This document shows positions 7,503 through 14,038 of a DNA stretch of 14,145 nt, piece by piece. Under the pieces are notes generated by a model. That model made no database searches, was not told the DNA's origin, and saw nothing but the letters and a program-made list of their open reading frames with translations. Origin of the DNA: Pseudomonadota bacterium. Its GTDB lineage: Bacteria; Myxococcota_A; Polyangia; Polyangiales; Polyangiaceae. Both the position numbers and the translations under genes were made by a program. Numbering within the stretch: the first letter of the stretch is position 1; each line of letters begins with the position of its first letter. The stretch spans positions 1-14,145 of the forward strand of contig JAEWOQ010000480.1 of the NCBI GenBank assembly GCA_023460875.1, written 5' to 3'.

Positions 7503-7547
7503 GGGGAGCCAGCGCCGCGGTGCCGCGGGGAGCCAGCGCCGCGGTGC
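7503..7547 (+). repeat. 24-bp period tandem duplication
   Basis: A 21-base block (7503-7523, starting ggggagccag and ending cgcggtgc) recurs exactly at 7527-7547, a 24-bp period, directly after the rimI-like gene's stop. The unit contains GCCAGCGCCGCGG, which recurs in inverted form in the nearby GCCAGCGGCGC at about 7581, so the gap can form alternative hairpins. Confidence 0.75.
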
Positions 7548-7554
7548 GCCACTG

Positions 7555-7584
7555 TCCTGGGTTTTGCCATCCTGGGTTTTGCCA
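7555..7584 (+). repeat. perfect 15-bp tandem duplication
   Basis: TCCTGGGTTTTGCCA occurs twice head to tail (7555-7569 and 7570-7584), 30 bases before the next gene's GTG. The unit holds the only TTTT runs in this gap. I see no recognisable promoter or operator in it. Confidence 0.85.
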
Positions 7585-7613
7585 GCGGCGCGTCCCTGGC
7601 GGACACTGGCGCC

Positions 7614-8984
7614 GTGCCGTCGAGCCCTCCGTCCCTTCACGCCCAGGAGCGGTGGCGCTCCAGCTGGGGGCGCGCGCTCGGGGTAGGCGTCATGTCCCTG
7701 TGCGTGTCGGTGGCGTGCCGGCGGGACGAGCCGAAGGAGGAGGGGGCGCCCTTGGCCGCGCCGAGCGTGCCGAGCCCCAACGCGCGGATCTTGCCGGCGC
7801 CGCTGGCGAGCACCCGCGGCAATGCCTCAGAGTCGTCCTTGGCTGCCGGAGAGCTCCCCGAGGTGGGCTCGGGGGCACCCCTCGCCGCCGCCGCTCCGCC
7901 GCGGCCCTTTCCCACATCCGGTGAGCTCGTGCCCAACGGCTTCCCGGCACCCGCGGGGAGCTTGGTGGAGCTCCGGGGCGAGTTCGTGTGGCCGGAGCTC
8001 GAGGCGCGCACCCTCCCCATCTCGGCCCTCCCGGAGGCCGTGCTCCTGGACGGGACCGTGCGCGCGGCGATCCTCTCGACCCGCCCTGAGCTGCGGCTCC
8101 TCATGTCCCCTCTCGGCCACCTCACCGTCGAGCTGGCTTCACCGACCTTCTCCCTCCCCCCGGGGACGCAGCTCCGCGCCCAGGTCGATCGCTTGGGGCA
8201 CGTGGTCGTGTGGCCCGATCTCCGGAGCTATCGCGTCGCGCCTCCGGGCTCGCTCCGCGCGCTCATCAACGAGCGTCGCGTGGATGTGGCGCCCCTGTTC
8301 ACCGGGCATTCACGGGACGAGGGCTCCGGACAGAAGCTCGGCCTGGCGACGGCGCGTCGCGTCGTCACGGGCCCCATGGGACGACTCACCCTCGAGTCCA
8401 TCGAGCTCCCTGCTGCTGGCAGCGGTGGCACCCTCGTCTGCCGTTTTCTGCTCGAGCTCGCGCGCCTACATGCGTCGGACGAGCTGTGCCCCCCTGGCGA
8501 GCTCCCCGTCGACGCCCATTTCGCGTGGACGCGGGGGGGGGAGCTGTCGTTCCGGGTCACCGCGCTGCAGCGCCACTCGACATGGCCGGTCGACGTGCCC
8601 GCGGGGACCTTCGAGATCCCGCCGCCGATGCCCATCTCCAAACCGGGAGAGCTGCCGCCGGAGCGCTCTCCGTTCCTGTGGGATGCGGACACGAGCGCGG
8701 CCTTCTGGGGTCCTGCGCCGCCCGGAGCAGAGCTCGTGCTCTCCAACCTGCGGGAGGTGCCCATGTACGTGATCGTCGAGCGCCTCCCTTTGGCGCGCGT
8801 TCCGGCGCTGGGTGTGGCGCGCTGGGCGGCGCCGCGGGCGGCTCACTCCGTGAGCTTCCGGGATTTCCTGGGGGAGGACGTGTACGGGGCCCGCCGGGTC
8901 GAGGGGTCCGGAGGGCTCGCTCTGGGGCCCACGCCGCCGCCGCCGGAGGTCGCAGAGATCGAGGCTGTCGGGCTCACGCCCTAG
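7614..8984 (+). CDS. putative exported lipoprotein of unknown function
   Basis: 456 aa, not recognised. The N terminus has arginines, a hydrophobic stretch (ALGVGVMSLCVSVA, 21-34) and Cys35 followed by RRDE: a plausible type II signal peptide, though Ser rather than Leu at -3 makes the lipobox SVAC atypical. Residues about 40-110 are a Pro/Ala/Ser-rich linker, common in myxobacterial envelope lipoproteins. The remainder (about 110-440) is beta-rich without clear repeats and has two cysteines (C281 and C298 by count, approximate) that could form a disulphide. The C terminus is again Pro-rich (GPTPPPPEV). GTG at 7614 is used because it gives the full signal peptide; a start at the in-frame ATG further in would destroy it. 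No enzyme motif is visible. It stands alone between rimI and a convergent gene. Confidence 0.75.
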   Translation: MPSSPPSLHAQERWRSSWGRALGVGVMSLCVSVACRRDEPKEEGAPLAAPSVPSPNARILPAPLASTRGNASESSLAAGELPEVGSGAPLAAAAPPRPFPTSGELVPNGFPAPAGSLVELRGEFVWPELEARTLPISALPEAVLLDGTVRAAILSTRPELRLLMSPLGHLTVELASPTFSLPPGTQLRAQVDRLGHVVVWPDLRSYRVAPPGSLRALINERRVDVAPLFTGHSRDEGSGQKLGLATARRVVTGPMGRLTLESIELPAAGSGGTLVCRFLLELARLHASDELCPPGELPVDAHFAWTRGGELSFRVTALQRHSTWPVDVPAGTFEIPPPMPISKPGELPPERSPFLWDADTSAAFWGPAPPGAELVLSNLREVPMYVIVERLPLARVPALGVARWAAPRAAHSVSFRDFLGEDVYGARRVEGSGGLALGPTPPPPEVAEIEAVGLTP

Positions 8985-9174
8985 AGCACCGCTCGGTTCG
9001 CCATCTGGCGAGGTCGCCCATCAGGCCCCAACCCCTTGCGGGGGGCCTGATGGGCTCAACGAAGCCCGAGTTTTGCTCACCGAACGGTGCTCTAGTCTTC
9101 TTCTGGTCGCGACGATCGGCCTGCCTCCGGCAGACCGCTCGTCGCTCGAGAGCACCGCTCGGGTTGCCGTCTGG
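8981..9174. repeat. nested repeat element between convergent genes (two direct copies and one inverted copy)
   Basis: The sequence ctagagcaccgctcggt at 8981-8997 is matched in inverted orientation at 9079-9095 (16 of 17). A 26-base copy of the left unit (8983-9008) recurs in direct orientation at 9149-9174 (23 of 26). Between the first pair lies a separate perfect 14-bp stem. The element begins on the TAG stop of the + gene (8982-8984) and its last copy ends three bases before the TGA complement of the - gene (9178-9180), so it fills the whole gap. It carries no open frame with protein character. It could be a dispersed palindromic repeat or simply an elaborate bidirectional terminator. Confidence 0.75.
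9016..9055. terminator. strong bidirectional hairpin terminator
   Basis: GCCCATCAGGCCCC (9016-9029) pairs perfectly with GGGGCCTGATGGGC (9042-9055) around a 12-base loop. It lies between convergent genes ending at 8984 and 9178. On the + strand a TTTT (9071-9074) follows 15 bases after the stem, too far for a textbook intrinsic terminator, but stem strength and position make termination in both directions likely. Confidence 0.65.
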
Positions 9175-9177
9175 AGC

Positions 9178-9804
9178 TCAGATGCCGAGGGGCCTCAGCT
9201 CGGCGGAGTAGTCGTCGTCGTCGAACTCGAGCTCGTCGTATCCGCGGCGCACGAGCTCGCCGCGCACGGCCTCCATGGCGATCTCCACTACCTCGAGGCG
9301 CGTGCTCAGGGAGAAGTACTCTTCCTCGTCGACGGGGGGCAGCAGCTCGAGGCGTTCCCGGACCCGCTCCCGATCCTCCGCGGCCAAGCGCAGCGCGAAG
9401 CGGGGGCCCTCGTGATCGTCGCTGCCGAGGACGGCATCGTAGCCGACCGCGATCGGGTTGAACGCGAGGAAGGCCGCCTTACCGCAGAGCTGCCAGTCGT
9501 GCTGGTTCGCGGAGGGGATGCGCCAGAAAGCGCGGAGGTGTCGCCGCACGACCTCGCCGAAATAGGCGCCTACCGCAGGTGCGACGAGCCCGAGCAGCGG
9601 CGGCCGTTGGGCGATGTCCTGCCGCACCTGGCGCGCGTAGTGCTCGACGAAGGGCAGGGTCTCCGGCTCGAAGTCGAGCTCGAAGCCGAGCGCGCGTTGC
9701 ACGTACTGCACGCACCCGAGCGCGAGCTCCACGATCGGCTCGGGAACGCCTTCGAACTCGAAGGGGCTCTCGCTCGCCCCGCGGTCATCCTCGCTGTCGC
9801 TCAC
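9178..9804 (-). CDS. hypothetical protein, soluble, acidic ends
   Basis: 208 aa, not recognised. GTG start. The N terminus (MSDSEDDRGASESP) and C terminus (YDELEFDDDDYSAELRPLGI) are acidic; the middle is a mixed helical domain. Residues about 55-70 (FVEHYARQVRQDI) and 80-125 contain APAVGAYFGEVVRRHLRAFW, SANQHDWQLCGKAAF and NPIAVGYDAVLG, which look like conserved core segments of a globular family rather than random sequence. No signal peptide or membrane span. It is transcribed toward the lipoprotein gene and away from the phosphoesterase gene. Codon third positions are G/C-rich like the neighbours. I can offer no function. Confidence 0.75.
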   Translation of the reverse strand: MSDSEDDRGASESPFEFEGVPEPIVELALGCVQYVQRALGFELDFEPETLPFVEHYARQVRQDIAQRPPLLGLVAPAVGAYFGEVVRRHLRAFWRIPSANQHDWQLCGKAAFLAFNPIAVGYDAVLGSDDHEGPRFALRLAAEDRERVRERLELLPPVDEEEYFSLSTRLEVVEIAMEAVRGELVRRGYDELEFDDDDYSAELRPLGI

Positions 9805-10146
9805 GGCTGCTGTGTATCACCTTCCCGCGGGTCCTGCCGTCTCCGGGAGGGGCTCGGGCAGCGCTGCCCCCGGACGGGCTGGCCCAGGCTGCCGGAGCGT
9901 CGAGCCTCCGAGTGGGGCGAGACGCCTCGTGACGATTGGTAACGGTGGGTCGCGCCGCGACGAGTCACGGCGAAGCCTCCGGCGGGCTGCCTCTAGCAGG
10001 CTCCGCGGCGTACGTCACGCCGATCGACCGTTTTCAGGGGTCTTCTTCGAGCTGGAGGAGGAAACCGGAGAAGACTCAGGTCGATGGGCCGATCGGTGCT
10101 TGCTCTCGGACGCGCCTCGCCGTGATACTCTGCTTCTCCCGAGCAG
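9805..10146. other. divergent intergenic region with nested inverted repeats
   Basis: 342 bases between divergent genes with no convincing coding frame. Two paired structures can be drawn. First, CGTGAC (9928-9933) with GTCACG (9964-9969) enclosing the near-palindrome GTCGCGCCGCGAC (9949-9961). Second, ATCGACC (10023-10029) with GGTCGAT (10079-10085) enclosing GTCTTCT (10040-10046) with AGAAGAC (10069-10075). They could be operators for the divergent promoters or parts of an untranslated leader. In a sequence this GC-rich short stems arise easily, so I hold them loosely. Confidence 0.4.
10100..10129 (+). promoter_or_regulatory. possible sigma-70-type promoter for the phosphoesterase gene
   Basis: TTGCTC (10100-10105) and GATACT (10124-10129) are separated by 18 bases, matching the -35 and -10 consensus at 3 and 4 of 6 positions. 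Transcription would start near 10136 and leave a leader of only about ten bases before the ATG at 10147, which has no good Shine-Dalgarno. The GATACT stands out as AT-rich in this sequence. Confidence 0.3.
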
Positions 10147-10884
10147 ATGCGCATCGCAGTCCTCAGTGACATCCACGCAAATTACGAAGCTCTGAGCGCC
10201 GTGCTCGAGGTGCTGGAGCATTCGTCCATCGACGCGTACTACTGCCTCGGCGACACGGTCGGCTATGGCGGCTCGCCGAACGAGTGTTCGGACATCATCC
10301 GTAGAATCGCGAGCGCGACGATCCTCGGCAACCACGACGCCGCCGTCGCGGGTCGGATGGACTACTCGTACTACTACGAGGCCGCTCGGCACGCCCTCGA
10401 CACGCACGCGCAGATGCTCTCCCAGGAGAACATGGAGTGGCTGCGCGGCCTCCCCTACAAGGTCACCCTCGACGACATCGGCGTGCACCTGTGCCACGGC
10501 TCCCCCGTGCGCCTCGAGGAGTTCGAGTACATCTTCGCGCCCGAGCAGGCGCGTGAGTGTCTGCAGATCTTCGACGAGCTCGGCCACATCACGCTCATCG
10601 GCCACTCCCACCTGTGCAAGGTGTTCGCGCTGACGCCCACCACGGTGGAGGAGCTCGCGCCCGTCGATTTCGTCCTGGAGTCGGATCGCAAGTACATCGT
10701 GAGCGTCGGCTCCGTCGGGCAGCCGCGCGACTACGACAACCGCGCTAGCTTCGTGATCTTCGACTCGGAGACCCGCAAGTTCGAGTTCAAGCGGGTCGAG
10801 TACGACATCGAGACGGCCGCGGACAAGGTGCTGCGCGCTCGCCTCGAGCGCAACTTCGCTCACCGGCTCTTCATCGGCGTCTGA
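10147..10884 (+). CDS. calcineurin-like metallophosphoesterase
   Basis: 245 aa, cytoplasmic. The full metal-ligand set of the calcineurin-like phosphoesterase fold is present: D8 and H10 in LSDIHAN, D36 in CLGDTVGYGG, N62 and H63 in ILGNHDA, H117 in CHGS, and H153/H155 in GHSH. This should be an active two-metal hydrolase of phosphomono- or diesters. The GDTVGYGGSPNE wording places it with the small bacterial group often annotated as YfcE-like or diadenosine-tetraphosphatase-like; substrate cannot be deduced. An insertion rich in tyrosine (YSYYYEAARHAL, 73-84) lies between the GNHD and the later histidines. The ATG is fixed by the first beta strand MRIAVLSDIH. Single gene, convergent with the rhomboid gene downstream. 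Confidence 0.93.
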   Translation: MRIAVLSDIHANYEALSAVLEVLEHSSIDAYYCLGDTVGYGGSPNECSDIIRRIASATILGNHDAAVAGRMDYSYYYEAARHALDTHAQMLSQENMEWLRGLPYKVTLDDIGVHLCHGSPVRLEEFEYIFAPEQARECLQIFDELGHITLIGHSHLCKVFALTPTTVEELAPVDFVLESDRKYIVSVGSVGQPRDYDNRASFVIFDSETRKFEFKRVEYDIETAADKVLRARLERNFAHRLFIGV

Positions 10885-10895
10885 TCCGTTCGAGC

Positions 10896-10925
10896 GGCGC
10901 CATTCGGAGAGGCGCCATTCGGAGA
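10896..10925 (+). repeat. perfect 15-bp tandem duplication with a decayed third copy
   Basis: GGCGCCATTCGGAGA occurs at 10896-10910 and 10911-10925; a diverged third copy (ggcaccttcgagga) follows from 10926. It lies just after the phosphoesterase stop, in the 75-base convergent gap. Confidence 0.85.
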
Positions 10926-10939
10926 GGCACCTTCGAGGA

Positions 10940-10961
10940 GAGCGCCCCCAAAGCGGCGCTC
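10940..10961. terminator. hairpin between convergent genes
   Basis: GAGCGCC (10940-10946) pairs with GGCGCTC (10955-10961) around an 8-base loop. The right arm overlaps the complement of the rhomboid gene's TGA stop (10960-10962). Position between two convergent genes suggests a shared terminator; there is no T-run. Confidence 0.45.
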
Positions 10962-11730
10962 ACTTCCAGAAGGGACGTCGCTGCTTCGGGTCCTCACGCC
11001 AGAAGACCCCCTGGCGGCGTGGCGCGCGCGTGGGCGCCTGCCAGCCGGACCAGCTGCCTTGGTTCTGCCGTGTGCGCCCGCTGGTAAAGGAGCGGATCGC
11101 GAACAAGCCGACGACGAAGCCCCCGATGTGCGCGAAGAACGCCACCCCGCCTTCCGTGCGCCCGATGGACCCCAGCCCGCCCAGCAGGTTGACCAGGAAC
11201 CACTCCCCCACCACGAACCAAGCCGGCAGGGCGATCAGCGGGCCCATGAGCAACCAGAGCGGCAGGATGGGGTTGACCACGGCGACCGGAGCGCGCGGAT
11301 GGAGCACGACATAGCCGCCCAGCACGGCGGCGATCGCCCCGGATGCCCCCACCATGGGGATGTTGCTCGAGGGGTTCACCAAGAACTGACACGCTGCGGC
11401 GCCGACGCCGCCGAGCAGGTAGAACGCGAGATAGCGCCCGTGTCCGAGGGCGTCTTCCACGTTGTCACCAAAGATGTGCAGAAAGAGCATGTTCCACCCG
11501 AGGTGACCCCAGCCACCGTGCATGAACATGCTCGTCAGCACGGTGAAAGCCTCACCCGCCGGGTCCTGCGCCACCCGCGTGGGGACGAGTCCGTATGCTG
11601 GGATGACCCACGCTGCGCCGCCGGACTGCAGCACCACCTGGGCGAGGAAGACGGCAACGTTCGTGGCGATGAGGACGACCGTCACCACCGCGGGCCCTCG
11701 GGTCGGGTTGTTGTCGTAGAGCGGGATCAT
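10960..11730 (-). CDS. rhomboid family intramembrane serine protease
   Basis: 256 aa polytopic membrane protein. Rhomboid hallmarks are complete: catalytic S130 in VGASGAIAAVLG, catalytic H201 in AHIGGFVVGL, the HGGWGHLGWNMLFL segment (71-84) with N80 at the oxyanion-hole position, and GxxxG-type spacing. Six hydrophobic segments fit the bacterial six-helix core (about 13-35, 76-95, 99-117, 126-144, 155-183, 197-214). The C-terminal ~40 residues are a basic, Trp- and Arg-rich cytosolic or periplasmic tail. It cleaves membrane-spanning substrates within the bilayer; the substrates here are unknown. The ATG is supported by MIPLYDNNP, a common bacterial rhomboid start. Divergent from the lipoprotein-mlaE pair, 76 bases away. 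Confidence 0.95.
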   Translation of the reverse strand: MIPLYDNNPTRGPAVVTVVLIATNVAVFLAQVVLQSGGAAWVIPAYGLVPTRVAQDPAGEAFTVLTSMFMHGGWGHLGWNMLFLHIFGDNVEDALGHGRYLAFYLLGGVGAAACQFLVNPSSNIPMVGASGAIAAVLGGYVVLHPRAPVAVVNPILPLWLLMGPLIALPAWFVVGEWFLVNLLGGLGSIGRTEGGVAFFAHIGGFVVGLFAIRSFTSGRTRQNQGSWSGWQAPTRAPRRQGVFWREDPKQRRPFWK

Positions 11731-11794
11731 GTGAGGTCTTCGGGTTCCGTGGCCGCTCGACGGGTCCTAACACGGAGCCGGCCCCGTGCTAGGG

Positions 11795-11806
11795 TGCCGG
11801 CCGGCA
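11795..11806. promoter_or_regulatory. 12-bp perfect palindrome abutting the lipoprotein start
   Basis: TGCCGGCCGGCA is a perfect 12-bp palindrome directly against the ATG at 11807, in the divergent gap between the rhomboid and lipoprotein genes. It might be an operator or restrict ribosome access, but several such palindromes are expected by chance in 14 kb of this composition. Confidence 0.25.
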
Positions 11807-12328
11807 ATGGTCGTGCCCCGCGCCGCATCGGCAATCAGAAAACTCCTGATCGGGGTGGGTGTCCTCTTTCTCGGCTGTGGAGGAGGGCCCCACTACGACG
11901 GCAACGCCTTTCGGAGCGACGAGCTGGCGTTCCGGATTGGCCCGCCGCCCGCGAGCTGGCGCGCTCTGGAGAGCGACGAGGCGCTGCTCGCCTTCCGCGA
12001 CGACGCGAGCCGCGCGACCATCGCGGTGAACGGCCGCTGTCACCGCGATGGTGACGACGTCCCGCTGCAAGCCCTCACACATCATCTGTTCTTGCAGTTT
12101 ACGGATCGGGAGCTCGTGGAGCGGGAGGAGCTCCAGCTCGACGATCGGGCTGCCCTCCGCACCGAGCTCGTCGCTCGGCTCGACGGCGTCCCCAAGCATT
12201 TCACCGTGTACGTGCTCAAGAAAAACGGCTGCGTGTATGACTTCTTGCATATCGCGGACGTGCACTCCGAGGGAGCCCAACGGGATTTCAGGAGCTTCGT
12301 ACGGAGTTTCCGGGCGGTGCGGCCATGA
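11807..12328 (+). CDS. small lipoprotein upstream of mlaE, unknown function
   Basis: 173 aa. Signal peptide type II: MVVPRAASAIRKLLIGVGVLFLGC, with basic n-region, hydrophobic core and lipobox LFLG-C, so the mature protein should be anchored in a membrane by Cys24. I take the ATG at 11807, which gives a normal signal peptide; a GTG at 11786 in the same frame would add seven residues. The mature domain (about 35-173) runs FRIGPPPASWRAL, LLAFRDD, AALRTELVARLDG, TVYVLKKNGCVYDFLHI and FRSFVRSF, which reads like a compact alpha/beta domain of the PsbP/DcrB-like type. That comparison is inference only. Its stop overlaps the mlaE ATG (ATGA), so the two are probably coupled and the protein may serve the same envelope lipid-transport process. 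Confidence 0.8.
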   Translation: MVVPRAASAIRKLLIGVGVLFLGCGGGPHYDGNAFRSDELAFRIGPPPASWRALESDEALLAFRDDASRATIAVNGRCHRDGDDVPLQALTHHLFLQFTDRELVEREELQLDDRAALRTELVARLDGVPKHFTVYVLKKNGCVYDFLHIADVHSEGAQRDFRSFVRSFRAVRP

Positions 12329-13287
12329 CCGGCGCTGGAGGTGGTCCCCCGCATCGACCCCCGGAGGGCCCGGAGGGCGGTGAAGTTCCGGGTTCGCGGC
12401 CCGGGTCGCCGAGTCTGCCCCCCGCAGAGCCTGGGAGCCGGCCCAGCGCGAGCGATCCGTTCTCCGCTCAGCCCTCCACGATGCGATATGGCCCTCCTCC
12501 TCAACAGACGTTCATCGAGCGGCAGGTGGACAGCTGGCTGGGCTTGCTCCGCCACCTGGGGCAGGTCGCTGAGATGACCCTCGGGACCCTGCGCGCCGGC
12601 TTCCGACGACCCTTCGAGGGCAAGGCGATCCTCGCGCAGCTCGAGGCCGTGGGCGTCGCGTCGATGGGCATCGTGACGGTGACGAGCGTCTTCATCGGGA
12701 TGGTGATGGCGGTGCAGTTCGCGTTCGGTCTCCGGAAGTTCGGTGGCATGGAGTACACCCCGCGGGTGATCTCCCTGAGCTTCGCCCGGGAGCTCGCCCC
12801 GACCCTCACCGCCATCATCGTCGGGGGGCGCATCGGCGCGGGGATGGCCGCAGAGGTGGGCGCGATGGCGGTCACCGAGCAGATCGACGCGGTGCGGGCC
12901 CTCGGCGCGGACCCCTTGAAGAAGCTCGTATGGCCCCGGCTGGTGGCCTCCGTCATCGTGCTGCCGCTGCTCGGCGCGATCGCCCTGGTGCTCGGGGTGG
13001 GCGGCGCCATGGTGGTCACGGATCTGCAGTTCGACATCCCCGCGAGCTTCTTTCTGCGGAGCTCTCTGTCGACCATCACGATGATGGATTTCGCAGCGGG
13101 GCTCGTGAAGACGCCCGTGTTCGGCGCGATCATCGCGCTCACGGGATGCCATTTCGGCATGACGACACGTGGTGGCACCGCGGGCGTCGGTAACAGCACT
13201 ACCCGCACCGTGGTGGCGATTTCCATCGCGATCTTCATCGCGGATTTCTTCCTGACGAAGGCCGTCATCGCCATATGGCCCGCGTGA
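12325..13287 (+). CDS. mlaE: MlaE/YrbE-type ABC transporter permease
   Basis: Inner-membrane permease of the Mla (MCE) phospholipid transport system, normally working with the ATPase MlaF and the substrate-binding MlaD. Residues about 62-320 carry the MlaE domain. Hydrophobic segments are near 105-133, 165-180, 215-242, 260-285 and 295-318, with the family hallmark FARELAPTLTAIIVGGRIGA (about 153-172) and AEVGAMAVTEQIDAVRALG (175-193), the latter forming the contact with the ATPase. The first ~52 residues are Pro/Gly/Ser-rich and not typical. Starting at the in-frame ATG at 12481 (residue 53) would give a normal ~268 aa protein, but 12325 makes an ATGA overlap with the lipoprotein gene, so I keep it with doubt. 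No mlaF or mlaD follows in the window. Confidence 0.93.
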   Translation: MTGAGGGPPHRPPEGPEGGEVPGSRPGSPSLPPAEPGSRPSASDPFSAQPSTMRYGPPPQQTFIERQVDSWLGLLRHLGQVAEMTLGTLRAGFRRPFEGKAILAQLEAVGVASMGIVTVTSVFIGMVMAVQFAFGLRKFGGMEYTPRVISLSFARELAPTLTAIIVGGRIGAGMAAEVGAMAVTEQIDAVRALGADPLKKLVWPRLVASVIVLPLLGAIALVLGVGGAMVVTDLQFDIPASFFLRSSLSTITMMDFAAGLVKTPVFGAIIALTGCHFGMTTRGGTAGVGNSTTRTVVAISIAIFIADFFLTKAVIAIWPA

Positions 13288-13307
13288 GCTCCCGCGCTCG
13301 CAGCGTG

Positions 13308-13340
13308 GGCCCGTCGAGGGCGTCTCGAGGGCCCGTCGAG
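13308..13340 (+). repeat. three tandem 11-bp units
   Basis: GGCCCGTCGAG (13308-13318), GGCGTCTCGAG (13319-13329) and GGCCCGTCGAG (13330-13340) stand head to tail after the mlaE stop; the first and third are identical. They run into a 12-bp palindrome CGAGAGCTCTCG (13337-13348). The stretch can form a hairpin (CTCGA/TCGAG) and may end the mlaE transcript. Confidence 0.65.
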
Positions 13341-13444
13341 AGCTCTCGCGAGCGGTGATTTCGATGGCGGGGGCGCGCGCGCGAGGAGCGGAGGCCGACG
13401 CCGCCTTGCGCGGCCCCGGCGCCGATCCCCATACTGCGAGGGCC

Positions 13445-14038
13445 ATGGGAGTGGATCGGGCAGCAGCCCGCGCAGCCATCCGGAGCTTCCTCCTCGCGCT
13501 CGGCCATGATCCGGACGCGGCGGAGCTCGCGCAGACCTCCGAGCGTGTCGCGGACGCCTTCGTCGACGAGCTGCTCGTCGGGTACTCGGTCGACGTCGGG
13601 GAGCTCGTCCGCTCGGGCTCCGAACCCTGCGCAGCCGAGGTCCGGGACCCCGTCGTCCTCGACGAGCTCGCGGTGGTCACCGTGTGCCCGCACCACCTGC
13701 TGGTCGCGGAGGGCGTGGCGACGGTGGCCTATGTCCCCGGCGAGCGGATCGTCGGCTTTGGCACGGTGGCGCGCCTCGTGGACGCCTTGAGCCGCCGCTT
13801 GACCTTGCAGGAGCACATCGCGCCAGGGATCGCGGACGCCCTCATGACCTACGGGGGTGCCCAGGGGGTCTGCGTGCGCCTGGTGATGAACCACGCCTGT
13901 TTGCGCGCCCGCGGTCCGGTGCAGTCGCGGGCGCGGGCCATCTCCGTCGCCGCCCGCGGCTGCCTCGAAGAGCCCCAACGCTGGGAGGGGTTGCTGCGGG
14001 TCTCCGGTGGCCTCGACGACCGGGGAGAGCCTCGGTGA
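13445..14038 (+). CDS. folE: divergent GTP cyclohydrolase I (FolE) family protein
   Basis: FolE family enzymes turn GTP into dihydroneopterin triphosphate, the first step of folate and tetrahydrobiopterin synthesis. From the ATG at 13445 the protein is 197 aa, normal for the family; GAGGG lies about 4 bases upstream. An ATG at 13355 in the same frame would add 30 unlikely residues. Visible are C81-P-H-H84 (family CEHH), VAYVPGERIVGF, RLVDALSRRLTLQEH with Q122-E123, and NHACLRARG (149-157) with H150, C152 and R156, so the zinc ligands and catalytic His are kept. Changed are Glu to Pro in CEHH and the Ser-Lys of the phosphate-binding GLSK stretch to G106-T107. Activity may therefore be altered or on another substrate. 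It overlaps the following dehydrogenase gene by GTGA, suggesting a joint pterin-related pathway. Confidence 0.85.
   Translation: MGVDRAAARAAIRSFLLALGHDPDAAELAQTSERVADAFVDELLVGYSVDVGELVRSGSEPCAAEVRDPVVLDELAVVTVCPHHLLVAEGVATVAYVPGERIVGFGTVARLVDALSRRLTLQEHIAPGIADALMTYGGAQGVCVRLVMNHACLRARGPVQSRARAISVAARGCLEEPQRWEGLLRVSGGLDDRGEPR

Noticed and set aside
9967..9983. ACGGCGAAGCCTCCGGC resembles the ACGCAAAGCCTCCGGC stretch of the GEMM-I c-di-GMP riboswitch.
   Set aside because: The other conserved parts (GCAAACC before it and the GGTAGC..GGTTACC arm after it) are not present, so the match is likely chance in GC-rich DNA.
11059..12054. Open + frame of 331 codons opposite the rhomboid gene.
   Set aside because: No recognisable domain and it overlaps a complete rhomboid gene on the other strand.
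13337..13348. 12-bp palindrome CGAGAGCTCTCG as an operator.
   Set aside because: A few 12-bp palindromes are expected by chance in 14 kb and nothing else marks this one.
13355..13444. N-terminal extension of FolE from the ATG at 13355.
   Set aside because: The 30 extra residues are low-complexity Ala/Arg/Gly, and the ATG at 13445 has a better ribosome binding site and matches family length.
12082..13680. Open frame of over 500 codons on the - strand opposite the mlaE region.
   Set aside because: Its translation is His/Arg/Asp-rich low-complexity typical of the antisense of a high-GC gene, and the + strand encodes clear MlaE.
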